Source: an uncultured Eubacteriales bacterium (GTDB lineage Bacteria > Bacillota > Clostridia > Oscillospirales > CAG-272). From it: a DNA stretch of 14,881 nucleotides. The stretch spans positions 1 through 14,881 of the forward strand of contig CAKTAA010000056.1 in NCBI GenBank assembly GCA_934526185.1, read 5' to 3'. Positions 1 to 7,007 of this stretch are shown here, one piece after another (position 1 is the first letter of the stretch; the number at the start of each line of letters is the position of its first letter). The notes under the pieces are model-generated. The model was given only the letters and a program-made list of their open reading frames with translations, ran no database searches and was not told where the DNA came from. The position numbers and the translations under genes were made by a program.

Positions 1-189
1 CGTATATCCCCCGGTAACAATGGCATCGCTCGTATAGGTTAGTTCATCCCGGATGCCCTGCCGCGTCTCACCGATTTTTACAAGCTCACTGCAGGATATG
101 ATAACGCCGTTCTCGTCAATGACGCCGATAATGCGCTCCACTGCATCCTTCATCTGATGAATAATTCCCTGAAACAGTCTGTTTGACAT
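1..189 (-). CDS. PucR/CdaR-like transcriptional regulator, N-terminal fragment
   Basis: Partial gene, 63 codons visible, running off the left edge of the window. The ATG is preceded by a purine-rich ribosome-binding site (AGGGAGGGGG) about 9 nt upstream. The N-terminus begins MSNRLFQGIIHQMKDAVERI and continues with a GVIDENGVIISCSELVKIGE stretch. This resembles the putative sugar-diacid-recognition/sensor region found in clostridial CdaR/PucR-type regulators, which normally end in a PucR-type helix-turn-helix. That DNA-binding part is outside the window, so the regulator assignment rests on N-terminal resemblance only. The gene has its own promoter-like sequence upstream (267-296), so it is probably transcribed separately from rsmE. 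The ligand and target genes cannot be inferred. Confidence 0.6.
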   Translation of the reverse strand, partial: MSNRLFQGIIHQMKDAVERIIGVIDENGVIISCSELVKIGETRQGIRDELTYTSDAIVTGGYT

Positions 190-266
190 CGTACGATGCC
201 CCCTCCCTAAAATCAACGGATTTGATATAACTCACCGTTTGTACGATCATGCTATACCTTTGTATT

Positions 267-296
267 ATTGTATCACAAAACAGCTTGTCTTTTCAA
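267..296 (-). promoter_or_regulatory. Sigma-A-type promoter for the PucR/CdaR-like gene
   Basis: On the minus strand, TTGAAA (291-296) and TACAAT (267-272) are separated by 18 bp. They lie about 80 nt upstream of the ATG at 189, in an AT-rich spacer after the rsmE stop. Both hexamers are close to consensus. No convincing GC-rich terminator hairpin for rsmE was seen between the two genes. Confidence 0.5.
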
Positions 297-354
297 TGCT
301 TTGGGCAATTTATTTATAATTTTTTTAAAAATTGATGTATCTTTGCAGAATTCG

Positions 355-1098
355 TCAAAGCTCAAGCGCATATCCGATGCAGGAAAGAACAAAGCCCGAT
401 GCGGTCTCGCACCGAAGAATCCTCTTTCCCAATCCTACGACGGGAAATCCGAGTGAACGGGCGGACGACACTTCGTCAATGTCATATCCGCCCTCCGGCC
501 CGATAAAAACCGAAATTTCCGCGCTTTTTTCTGTCCCAATCCCCTCCAGCACCTTTTTCAGCGACACGGTACCGTCTCCTTCGTAACAGAACAGCGAGAG
601 CGAGCCTTCTTCTGCCGTGTGTATCATTGCCTGCTTCAGCGGTGTCAGTTTTCTGACGGCAGGAACTATCCCCCTGCCACATTGCTTTGCCGCTTCTTCT
701 GCAATTCTCTGCCACCTCCGGCATTTATGCGCCGCCGCCTCCGCATCAGGCCGTGACACGCACCGCGCCGATGAAACCGGTGTCACAGAAAAAGCCCCAA
801 GTTCCACGGCTTTCTGCACGATAAATTCCATTTTATCGCCTTTCGGCAGCGACTGATAAATATGTACGCGGCACGGCAGCTCCGTATCGTTCTTTTTTTT
901 CTGTCGAATCTCACAGATAACACAATTATCCCGAATGTCTGCAATACAGCACAGATATTCGTTCTTCTGCATATCGCATACAGTCAGACTCTCTCCCGCA
1001 CGCATTCGCAGCACGTGCGCGATATGATGGGCATCTGCACCGGTAACGGTCACCGTGTCCCCCTCTACTTGTGTATGGGATAAAAAAAAGCGCGCCAT
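355..1098 (-). CDS. rsmE: 16S rRNA (uracil1498-N3)-methyltransferase RsmE
   Basis: A 247-residue protein, the usual RsmE length. RsmE is a SPOUT-class enzyme that methylates N3 of U1498 in helix 44 of 16S rRNA using S-adenosylmethionine. The N-terminal PUA-like part (residues 1-75) contains DAHHIAHVLRMRAGE, typical of the family. The C-terminal trefoil-knot domain carries FIGPEGG (about 198-204) and LGKRILRCETA (about 223-233), the SAM-binding knot signature. The start at 1098 (MARFFLSHTQ) is chosen because AGGAGA lies 8 nt upstream. The same frame stays open for 37 more codons back to an ATG at 1209, but that ATG has no ribosome-binding site and the extension lies outside the family domain. 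The gene lies downstream of prmA and a broken small gene, probably still in the heat-shock operon transcript. Confidence 0.95.
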   Translation of the reverse strand: MARFFLSHTQVEGDTVTVTGADAHHIAHVLRMRAGESLTVCDMQKNEYLCCIADIRDNCVICEIRQKKKNDTELPCRVHIYQSLPKGDKMEFIVQKAVELGAFSVTPVSSARCVSRPDAEAAAHKCRRWQRIAEEAAKQCGRGIVPAVRKLTPLKQAMIHTAEEGSLSLFCYEGDGTVSLKKVLEGIGTEKSAEISVFIGPEGGYDIDEVSSARSLGFPVVGLGKRILRCETASGFVLSCIGYALEL

Positions 1099-1241
1099 AT
1101 ACAATCTCCTTTTAGTTTCTTCGTCCTGTGAAGCTTTACAAAAGCATCTTTTTTGCGAATTCAGTTTTTTGAAAGTTGCATCCTTGCAGTTAATTGACAG
1201 ACCGCGCAAAAGCTCTTTCAGACTTTCAGCTTCCGTTTTAT

Positions 1242-1603
1242 CTAAACAAGACCTTCATGACCGACCGTCCAAAGGAGCAGTCTGCCGTCTCTGTCGTAAA
1301 ACGCGATATCCCGATTCTCCAATTCCGTATAGCAGCCAAGGTTCCTGAGCGTTCGCAAAAGAAACAGGTCCGCTTGCAGGACAAACATTACACCGGGTGA
1401 TCCTGCGCCCACCGTACCAGCCCAAACCGGTCACCGTTCTTCTTTCGAGGACAATAGAAGTAAGAATTTCCGCAAATGCATCGGGTATTTCGTCGCAGGA
1501 GACGACAAGCTCCGCTCTGTCTGCCAGCTCGGATAACCGTTTCAAAACCAAAAGATACTGACCGCGGGATTTCGGATAAAACTCCGCAAAAACCGTTTTG
1601 CAT
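1242..1603 (-). pseudogene. Small unidentified gene disrupted by at least two frame changes
   Basis: An ATG at 1603 has a strong ribosome-binding site (GGAGGGTG) and lies 46 nt after the prmA stop. Its own frame runs 71 codons to TAA (1388-1390) and has an Arg/Cys/Ser-rich, shadow-like composition. One base over, from about 1594 to about 1430, the frame reads like real protein (VFAEFYPKSRGQYLLVLKRL, AELVVSCDEIPDAFAEIL). From 1388 to the TAG at 1242-1244 a third frame reads like real protein (MFVLQADLFLLRTLRNLG, RDIAFYDRDGRLLLWTVGHE). Removing one A from the AAAA run near 1597 and one base near 1390-1440 would give one frame of about 119 residues; the exact second site is ambiguous. I do not recognise the family. 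The alternative is sequencing error in an intact gene. ATG 1388 overlaps the TAA as TAATG, so translational coupling of two short ORFs cannot be wholly excluded. Confidence 0.6.
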
Positions 1604-1649
1604 CTTCACCCTCCTGTCCTTACATCGTGTGCATAACGAATGAGGCACT

Positions 1650-2579
1650 TTACTGTTTTACGCTGTTCCATCCGAATGCATAAGCGCACCATCCGTTTTC
1701 ATGAACCTCGTCTGCGACACGGAAGCCGAGAGCCATCATAGCATCCCGCACCTCCGCAGCACGTTCGTCAATGATTCCCGATGTCACAACAACAGCGCCG
1801 CCGGACAGGTATTCCGATAAATCCGGCGCAAGACGCAGAATTACGTCCGCCACAATATTTGCCGTCACAATAGAGTATCCTCCCTCCTCATGCGGCACGT
1901 CCTTCAGCAAATCGGAAACCGCACAGGCTATAACAGCCCCTGCGCCGTTTCGCACGGCATTTTCACGCGCCACGCGAACAGCTACAGGATCGATATCACA
2001 CGCAAAGCAACTCTTTGCTCCCAGCTTTGCAGCGCATATGGCCAAAATTCCGCTCCCTGTTCCCAAATCCAGCATATGGTCTTCAGCGCTTATATATTTT
2101 TCCAGAAGTCCCGCACACAGTCGGGTGGTTTCATGCGTTCCCGTACCGAACGCCATGCCCGGATCCATTACAATTTCAATTTCATCCGGCTTCGCCTCGT
2201 ATTTCTCCCACTCCGGGACGATTACAAGACGGCTGCCGATTTTTACCGGTTTGTAATACTTCTTCCAAGCGGTTGCCCATTCTTCTTCATCCACGCCGAC
2301 CGTTTTGATTTCAGTCCGAATGCCGAGCGCCGCGAAGCGCTGACGCAGATATGAAATCGCCTCCACAATACTTTTTTCCTCCGGCAGGTAAATACTGACG
2401 GAAATTTCATTCTTGTCCTTTTCCAAAATTTCCGCGTCAATGAGATCCGCATATACGGTATCCATATCGATATCGCTGTAGTCCTCGATCATAAGGCCGT
2501 TATCAAGCATACACATCACAGCACAGATATCCTCGCGGTCCTCAAGACGGCCCGTCACTCTCAGTTGAGTCCACTCCAT
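1650..2579 (-). CDS. prmA: Ribosomal protein L11 methyltransferase PrmA
   Basis: A 309-residue cytosolic class I SAM-dependent methyltransferase that modifies lysines and the N-terminus of ribosomal protein L11. The N-terminal L11-recognition domain spans roughly residues 1-90. The family-defining DPGMAFGTGTHETTRLC segment lies at about 139-155, and SAM-binding motif I, LDLGTGSGILAI, at about 170-181. The acidic loop is CDIDPVAV (about 194-201) and the catalytic-pocket NIVADVI begins at Asn241. Length is standard. AAAGGATG precedes the ATG at 2579 with normal spacing. Its place after dnaJ is the common Bacillota arrangement. A small frame (2586-2702) ends within its ribosome-binding site. Confidence 0.96.
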   Translation of the reverse strand: MEWTQLRVTGRLEDREDICAVMCMLDNGLMIEDYSDIDMDTVYADLIDAEILEKDKNEISVSIYLPEEKSIVEAISYLRQRFAALGIRTEIKTVGVDEEEWATAWKKYYKPVKIGSRLVIVPEWEKYEAKPDEIEIVMDPGMAFGTGTHETTRLCAGLLEKYISAEDHMLDLGTGSGILAICAAKLGAKSCFACDIDPVAVRVARENAVRNGAGAVIACAVSDLLKDVPHEEGGYSIVTANIVADVILRLAPDLSEYLSGGAVVVTSGIIDERAAEVRDAMMALGFRVADEVHENGWCAYAFGWNSVKQ

Positions 2580-2585
2580 ATGTTT

Positions 2586-2702
2586 TCATCCTTTCGGTAC
2601 CGAAAATTCCTTGGTTTTCCGCTCATTTTCATGCATCCAAAACTGCATTTCCTTTAAATTTCTTAACAGGCGTATCGTATCAGCCTGAAGTGCGCAAATC
2701 AC
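2586..2702 (-). CDS. Possible small ORF upstream of prmA (38 aa, GTG start)
   Basis: This frame is open from a TAA just after the dnaJ terminator through to TGA at 2586-2588, seven nt before the prmA ATG. It encodes a charged, helix-like peptide containing DTIRLLRNLKEMQFWMHENE and ending KTKEFSVPKG. GTG at 2702 is one possible start, another GTG lies four codons upstream, and an internal ATG lies in AAAGGAAATG with too short a spacing. No good ribosome-binding site was found. The composition looks coding, but the frame could be a chance reading or the tail of a lost gene. The family is not recognised. Confidence 0.25.
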   Translation of the reverse strand: MICALQADTIRLLRNLKEMQFWMHENERKTKEFSVPKG

Positions 2703-2751
2703 ATTTTTGCCCACGCAGAAGCCCTTGCCTGTAAAATATTATTACAATAAC

Positions 2752-2840
2752 AAAAAACGCCATATCATACCGCCGGCACTGTATCTATGAGCAGCCGGAA
2801 CCGGAAACCGCAGTTTCCGCTCAGACACCATATGGCGTTT
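2752..2840 (-). terminator. Large branched terminator-like hairpin after dnaJ
   Basis: Nine nt after the dnaJ stop, an 11-bp perfect inverted repeat AAACGCCATAT/ATATGGCGTTT (2755-2765 and 2830-2840) closes a 64-nt interior. In the minus-strand direction it is followed by six T (2752-2757), as in an intrinsic terminator. The interior is also structured. A second stem pairs 2781-2792 with 2819-2828 (10 bp with a 2-nt bulge), and within it GGAAAC/GTTTCC (2803-2808, 2813-2818) forms a tetraloop hairpin. The likely role is termination or attenuation between dnaJ and prmA. The size and branching are unusual for a simple terminator. Confidence 0.6.
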
Positions 2841-2848
2841 ATGCTATT

Positions 2849-3994
2849 TTATTTATCTTTGTCCCGGTCTTTTCCGAAAATTTTTTCGAAAAAGCCTTCT
2901 TTCTTGACATAATTGGTCTTGCCGCAGCTCTCGTTAAATTGCCGAAGCAAGGATTTCTGATGCTCTGTCAATCCCTTCGGCACCTCGATGATAACACGGA
3001 ATTTTAAATCGCCCTTGTTTTTGCCGTTCAGCATCTGAATGCCCTTGCCGCGAAGCGTAAACTGCGTACCGGTCTGCGTTGCCTCTGGTATCACGTATTT
3101 TGCATCCCCTTCAAGCGTCGGCACAACAATCTCCGCGCCGAGAGCCGCCTCAGCAAAGGTAATCGGTATCTCGCAGTACAGATCGAAATCCCGCCGTTCA
3201 AACAGATGATGCGGCCGGACACTTACCGCTACGATGACATCGCCCGACGGCCCGCCGTTGCGCCCGTCATTGCCCTGACCTCGCAGTGCGAGCATCATGC
3301 CGTCATAACAGCCGGCTGGAATCGTTATGGTTTTGGTCGTATGCTTTTTAACAAGACCGGCACCGCGGCAGTCGCCGCACGGTGTCTTTATAATCTTTCC
3401 GGTACCGCCGCAGGCATCGCATACTCTGCTGCTCTGAAACATCCCGAGCGCGGTTCTCTGCTGAACGCGCACTTGGCCTGTTCCGCGGCAGCGCGAACAG
3501 GTTTCCGCAGTCGTCCCGGCTGCCGCGCCGCTGCCGCCGCAGCTCGTACATTTCTCCACTCTCGTATATGTGATATCCTTTTTACAGCCGAACGCGGCTT
3601 CCTCAAAGGAAATAGTAAGGTGCAGCTGCAAATCTTCTCCGCGCGCAGGGCCGTTTCTCCTTGCCTGAGACGTCCCGCCGCCGAAAAAGCTCCCGAATAT
3701 ATCGGAAATGTCAAAGCCGTCAAAACCGCCGAAGCCGCTGAAATCACCGCCGCCCATATTCGGATCGACGCCGGCGTGACCGTATTGATCGTATTTTGAT
3801 TTCTTTTCGGGATCGGACAAAACCGCGTATGCCTCGTTGATTTCCTTGAATTTTTTTTCTGCTTCCTTGTCTCCCGGATTCATGTCGGGGTGATATTTTT
3901 TGGCGAGCTGCCGGTATGCCTTTTTAATTGCGCTGTCGTCGGCGCCCTTGCTCAGTCCCAGCACCTCATAATAATCGCGTTTTGTCTCGGCCAT
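2849..3994 (-). CDS. dnaJ: Chaperone protein DnaJ (type I Hsp40)
   Basis: A 381-residue full-length type I J-protein. It delivers unfolded substrates to DnaK and stimulates its ATPase. The J domain spans residues 5-70 with the HPD motif at 35-37, followed by a Gly/Phe-rich linker (about 81-107). The zinc-binding region has four CXXCXGXG repeats starting at Cys149, Cys166, Cys192 and Cys206. The C-terminal substrate-binding beta domains follow. The start is MAETKRDYYE, with GGAG about 10 nt upstream. It follows dnaK after an unusually long 348-bp gap holding a promoter-like sequence, so it may be transcribed partly independently of the CIRCE-controlled promoter. A large terminator-like hairpin begins 9 nt after the stop. 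Confidence 0.97.
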   Translation of the reverse strand: MAETKRDYYEVLGLSKGADDSAIKKAYRQLAKKYHPDMNPGDKEAEKKFKEINEAYAVLSDPEKKSKYDQYGHAGVDPNMGGGDFSGFGGFDGFDISDIFGSFFGGGTSQARRNGPARGEDLQLHLTISFEEAAFGCKKDITYTRVEKCTSCGGSGAAAGTTAETCSRCRGTGQVRVQQRTALGMFQSSRVCDACGGTGKIIKTPCGDCRGAGLVKKHTTKTITIPAGCYDGMMLALRGQGNDGRNGGPSGDVIVAVSVRPHHLFERRDFDLYCEIPITFAEAALGAEIVVPTLEGDAKYVIPEATQTGTQFTLRGKGIQMLNGKNKGDLKFRVIIEVPKGLTEHQKSLLRQFNESCGKTNYVKKEGFFEKIFGKDRDKDK

Positions 3995-4029
3995 CTTGTT
4001 TCCACTCCAAACATATCTTCAATTTGTCA

Positions 4030-4045
4030 TTTTTTATCAGTATAC
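4030..4045 (-). repeat. 16-bp exact repeat, copy 1 (before dnaJ)
   Basis: TTTTTTATCAGTATAC on the plus strand, which is GTATACTGATAAAAAA in the direction of dnaJ transcription. An identical copy lies at 13278-13293 upstream of ytvI. In both, TATACT sits at a plausible -10 position. An exact 16-mer shared by chance in a window of this size is unlikely though not impossible. Confidence 0.7.
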
Positions 4046-4067
4046 AGGATCCCATAGGGCATTTCCA
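4039..4067 (-). promoter_or_regulatory. Promoter-like sequence for dnaJ
   Basis: On the minus strand TGGAAA (4062-4067) and TATACT (4039-4044) are separated by 17 bp, with the -10 about 45 nt upstream of the dnaJ ATG. The -10 is 5/6 to consensus and the -35 is 4/6. The inverted repeat 4057-4063/4084-4090 overlaps the -35 and spacer, where a regulator could act. The -10 and its downstream flank are repeated exactly before ytvI. Confidence 0.35.
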
Positions 4068-4342
4068 CCCGAATTTTGTGAACAATGCCCCGTGTTTTCC
4101 ATATCAATGCGGAATGCAGCGCCGCCCGATGTCCAACCGTGACATACCAAACGTCTTTTCCGCATCCCGCATACGCCGTTTTTTTATAAAACTCTTTGCG
4201 ATGAAATGGCGGTTGTCTCTCCTCCGCTTAAACCGTGTCAAATGGCAGCCGCAGCATTACAGGCTGCAATACCGCTAAATTTCCGCCTGCATCCGGCTTC
4301 GAATTTTTTCGATTCTGGGTTCGAGGCAATCATTTCCTTCAC

Positions 4343-6172
4343 TCAGTTTTCTGTCTTATCTGTGAAGTCCGCATTATATGTGCCGTCCTCATTCTGTGCG
4401 CCGGCAGAATCCTGAGCACCCGCTCCGGCTCCGGCGTTCTGCTGATACAGCTTTTCGGAGATGGCATAGAACTTTTTCTGAAGAGCTTCCGTTCCGGCTT
4501 TGATTTCCTCCGTTTGACCGTTCTTCACCAGCTCCTTCAGGCGATCAATTTCCGTCTGGACATCCTTCTTTTCATCCTCGGTGATCTTGTCCCCGACCTC
4601 TCCCAGCGTCTTTTCGCTCTGGAATATGAGATTTTCCGCCTGATTCTTTATTTCCACTGCTTCCTTTTGCTTTTTATCTTCTTCCGCAAATTTCTCGGCG
4701 TCCTTGACCGCACGGTCTATATCTTCCTTGCTCATGTTCGTGGAAGATGTGATGGTGATGTGCTGTTCCTTCCCAGTTCCCTTGTCCGTTGCCGTCACAT
4801 TGACGATGCCGTTTGCGTCAATATCAAATGTCACTTCAATTTGCGGAACACCGCGCGGCGCTGACGGAATGCCGTCAAGTGTGAATCGGCCGAGCGTTGT
4901 ATTGCCCGCTGCCATATCGCGTTCGCCCTGAAGCACATGAATTTCAACCGAAGTCTGTCCGTCTGCTGCCGTCGAATATATCTGACTCTTTTTTACCGGA
5001 ATGGTCGTGTTCCTGTCAATGATTCTGTTGAAGACGCCGCCGAGCGTTTCGATACCGAGCGACAGGGGCGTTACATCAAGCAGGAGCAGATCCTTAACGT
5101 CACCGCCGAGCACGCCGCCCTGAATTGCCGCGCCGATTGCCACGCATTCATCGGGATTGATGCCCTTAAACGGCTCTTTGCCCGTGAATTTTTGTACCGC
5201 TTCCTGAACCGCCGGAATTCTGGTAGATCCGCCGACCAGAAGAACCTTGGTGATCTGCGCCGGCGTCAGGCCCGCGTCGGAGAGCGCCTGCTTCGTCGGC
5301 TGTATGGTAGCTTCTACCAGATCCGCTGTCAGTTCGTTGAATTTCGCACGCGTCAGTGTTGCGTCAAAATGCTTCGGTCCGTTTGCATCCGCTGTAATAA
5401 ACGGCAGGTTAATATTGGATGTCGTCATGCCGGAAAGCTCGATCTTCGCCTTTTCCGCAGCTTCCTTCAATCTCTGCAGAGCCATCTTATCCTTGCGGAG
5501 ATCGATGCCGCCGTTTTCCTTCATAAATTCATCCGCAATCCAGTTGATGATCCTCTGATCAAAATCATCACCGCCAAGCCGGTTGTTTCCGGCTGTTGCC
5601 AGCACTTCAAACACACCGTCGCTGATTTCCAGAACAGAAACGTCAAACGTACCGCCGCCAAGGTCGAAAATCATAATCTTCTGCTCGCTGCTCTCTTTAT
5701 CGACGCCATATGCCAGCGCTGCCGCTGTCGGTTCGTTGATAATGCGCATAACCTCAAGTCCGGCAATTTTACCTGCGTCCTTTGTCGCCTGTCTCTGAGC
5801 ATCAGAGAAATACGCAGGTACCGTAATAACCGCCTGCGATACCGTCGTTCCCAGATAGGCCTCTGCATCCGCCTTAAGCTTCTGAAGAATCATAGCAGAA
5901 ATTTCCTGCGGTGTATAATTCTTGCCGTCGATGCTTACCTTGAAGTTGGTACCCATCTCACGTTTGATAGACATAACCGTTCTGTCCGGATTGGTAATGC
6001 CCTGCCGTTTGGCTACCTGGCCGACCATGCGCTCTCCCGTTTTCGAAAAAGCCACCACCGACGGTGTTGTTCTCGCTCCCTCCGGATTGGTAATAACATG
6101 AGGTTCGCCGCCCTCATATACTGCCACGCAGGAATTTGTTGTTCCCAAATCTATACCGATAATTTTTGCCAT
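4343..6172 (-). CDS. dnaK: Chaperone protein DnaK (Hsp70)
   Basis: A 609-residue Hsp70, the standard Bacillota length. It is an ATP-dependent cytosolic foldase working with DnaJ and GrpE. The nucleotide-binding domain begins MAKIIGIDLGTTNSCVAVYE and contains phosphate-binding IFDLGGGTFDVSVLEI and adenosine-contacting VLLVGGSTRIPAVQEAV. It lacks the roughly 24-residue insertion of Gram-negative DnaK. The interdomain linker is DVKDLLLLDVTPLSLGIE, followed by the beta-sandwich substrate-binding domain and helical lid. The tail is Gly/Ala/Gln-rich and ends in DFTDKTEN. AGAGGG lies about 9 nt before the ATG. It is the third gene after CIRCE (hrcA-grpE-dnaK), 119 nt after grpE. Long plus-strand frames opposite this gene are the usual dnaK antisense artefacts. 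Confidence 0.98.
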   Translation of the reverse strand: MAKIIGIDLGTTNSCVAVYEGGEPHVITNPEGARTTPSVVAFSKTGERMVGQVAKRQGITNPDRTVMSIKREMGTNFKVSIDGKNYTPQEISAMILQKLKADAEAYLGTTVSQAVITVPAYFSDAQRQATKDAGKIAGLEVMRIINEPTAAALAYGVDKESSEQKIMIFDLGGGTFDVSVLEISDGVFEVLATAGNNRLGGDDFDQRIINWIADEFMKENGGIDLRKDKMALQRLKEAAEKAKIELSGMTTSNINLPFITADANGPKHFDATLTRAKFNELTADLVEATIQPTKQALSDAGLTPAQITKVLLVGGSTRIPAVQEAVQKFTGKEPFKGINPDECVAIGAAIQGGVLGGDVKDLLLLDVTPLSLGIETLGGVFNRIIDRNTTIPVKKSQIYSTAADGQTSVEIHVLQGERDMAAGNTTLGRFTLDGIPSAPRGVPQIEVTFDIDANGIVNVTATDKGTGKEQHITITSSTNMSKEDIDRAVKDAEKFAEEDKKQKEAVEIKNQAENLIFQSEKTLGEVGDKITEDEKKDVQTEIDRLKELVKNGQTEEIKAGTEALQKKFYAISEKLYQQNAGAGAGAQDSAGAQNEDGTYNADFTDKTEN

Positions 6173-6291
6173 ACTGTATTCCCTCTTTCTTTCATTAATA
6201 TTTGTTTATATATTTGTATAAATAGTTGTTTGATAAACCTTCTGTTTTAGGATGTACCTGATATGTTCCATCTATGCCGAACACAGCAAAA

Positions 6292-6930
6292 TCAGTTTAC
6301 AACCTTTACCATTGCAAAGCGTATGACCTTTTCTCCTTTTTTATAACCCTTTTGAAAGACATCAGAAACCACGTTTTCAGGTTTTTCCGCGTCCTCCTCG
6401 TGGGCTATTGCATGATGCAGGTTCGGATCAAAAACATCCCCCGCCTCCCCGAATGCCTCTACACCGATCTTGGAGAGTGTTTCTCTGAACTGCGTTACTA
6501 TCATGCCGACGCCCTCCGTCAGCTTGTCACTCTCAGCATACTGTGCCGCCCTTTCCAGGTTATCCAGAACCGGAAGCATTTCTTTCAGCACATCTGCGCA
6601 TGCATCGTTGTAGGTTCCTTCGTGCTCCTTTGCGGAACGGCGCCGAAAGTTTTCATATTCTGCAAGCATCCTCGTATATCTGTCCTTCTCCTCTGACAGC
6701 TCCTTCTTCAGCCCAGCGTTTTCGCCGGCAAGCGCCTTGTTTTCCTCCTTCAGCGCCCGCAGCTCCTTTCTTTTTCCTTTTTCACTGCCTGCATCTTCGC
6801 AGCTCTCAGCACTTTCATTCTCCTCAGCCTGCGTCGTTTCGGTGTTATCTTTTTTTATATTCTTTTCTTCCGCCGCCTTATCTGCATCTTCTACCGTACA
6901 TTCGGTCTCTGCTCTGTTTTCCTTTTCCAT
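6292..6930 (-). CDS. grpE: Nucleotide exchange factor GrpE
   Basis: A 212-residue protein that releases ADP from DnaK and acts as a heat-sensing co-chaperone. Residues 1-55 are an acidic, disordered, low-complexity tail. A long heptad-rich coiled coil follows (about 56-100, ELRALKEENKALAGENAGLK). The core contains YENFRRRSAKE and LPVLDNLERA. The C-terminal beta domain has FDPNLHHAIAHEED and VFQKGYKKGEKVIRFAMVKV, the GrpE signature. AAGGAGG lies 8 nt before the ATG. It lies 77 nt after hrcA and 119 nt before dnaK and is co-transcribed under CIRCE. Confidence 0.96.
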   Translation of the reverse strand: MEKENRAETECTVEDADKAAEEKNIKKDNTETTQAEENESAESCEDAGSEKGKRKELRALKEENKALAGENAGLKKELSEEKDRYTRMLAEYENFRRRSAKEHEGTYNDACADVLKEMLPVLDNLERAAQYAESDKLTEGVGMIVTQFRETLSKIGVEAFGEAGDVFDPNLHHAIAHEEDAEKPENVVSDVFQKGYKKGEKVIRFAMVKVVN

Positions 6931-7007
6931 GTCAACGGCCTCCTTTTCTTAAACTTATGCGTTTTGTCCTAACAATTTCTCTTTCATTCCCCTCCGAATA
7001 TTCAGCT

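Larger units (their letters stand above)
3995..4342 (-). other. Long dnaK-dnaJ intergenic region with structured elements
   Basis: A 348-bp gap. It contains a promoter-like pair (4039-4067) and a 7-bp inverted repeat GGGCATT/AATGCCC with a 20-nt loop (4057-4063, 4084-4090) overlapping its -35. It also contains a GCAGCC/GGCTGC hairpin near the dnaK end without a T-run, and a strong Shine-Dalgarno-like GGAGGAGAG (minus strand of 4217-4225) with no usable start codon at the right distance. A minus-strand frame is open from 4227 to TGA at 4027 (ending GILYTDKK) but has no start codon near that ribosome-binding-like sequence. No supported gene. Confidence 0.5.

Noticed and set aside
301..340. AT-rich palindrome after rsmE as a terminator
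   Set aside because: It consists only of A/T pairs with no GC stem; too weak to call.
1099..1209. 37-codon N-terminal extension of rsmE
   Set aside because: The ATG at 1209 lacks a ribosome-binding site, the extension is outside the RsmE domain, and AGGAGA sits properly before 1098.
3206..3799. Plus-strand 197-codon frame opposite dnaJ
   Set aside because: Arg/Ala/Cys-rich mirror of the dnaJ zinc-finger and Gly-rich region; no gene features.
4242..4266. GCAGCC/GGCTGC hairpin after dnaK as an intrinsic terminator
   Set aside because: No T-run follows in the direction of transcription, so termination is not supported.
4937..6250. Long plus-strand frame (437 codons) opposite dnaK
   Set aside because: Arg/Cys-rich shadow of a strongly conserved dnaK; long antisense frames are a known artefact of dnaK codon structure. 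No ribosome-binding site.
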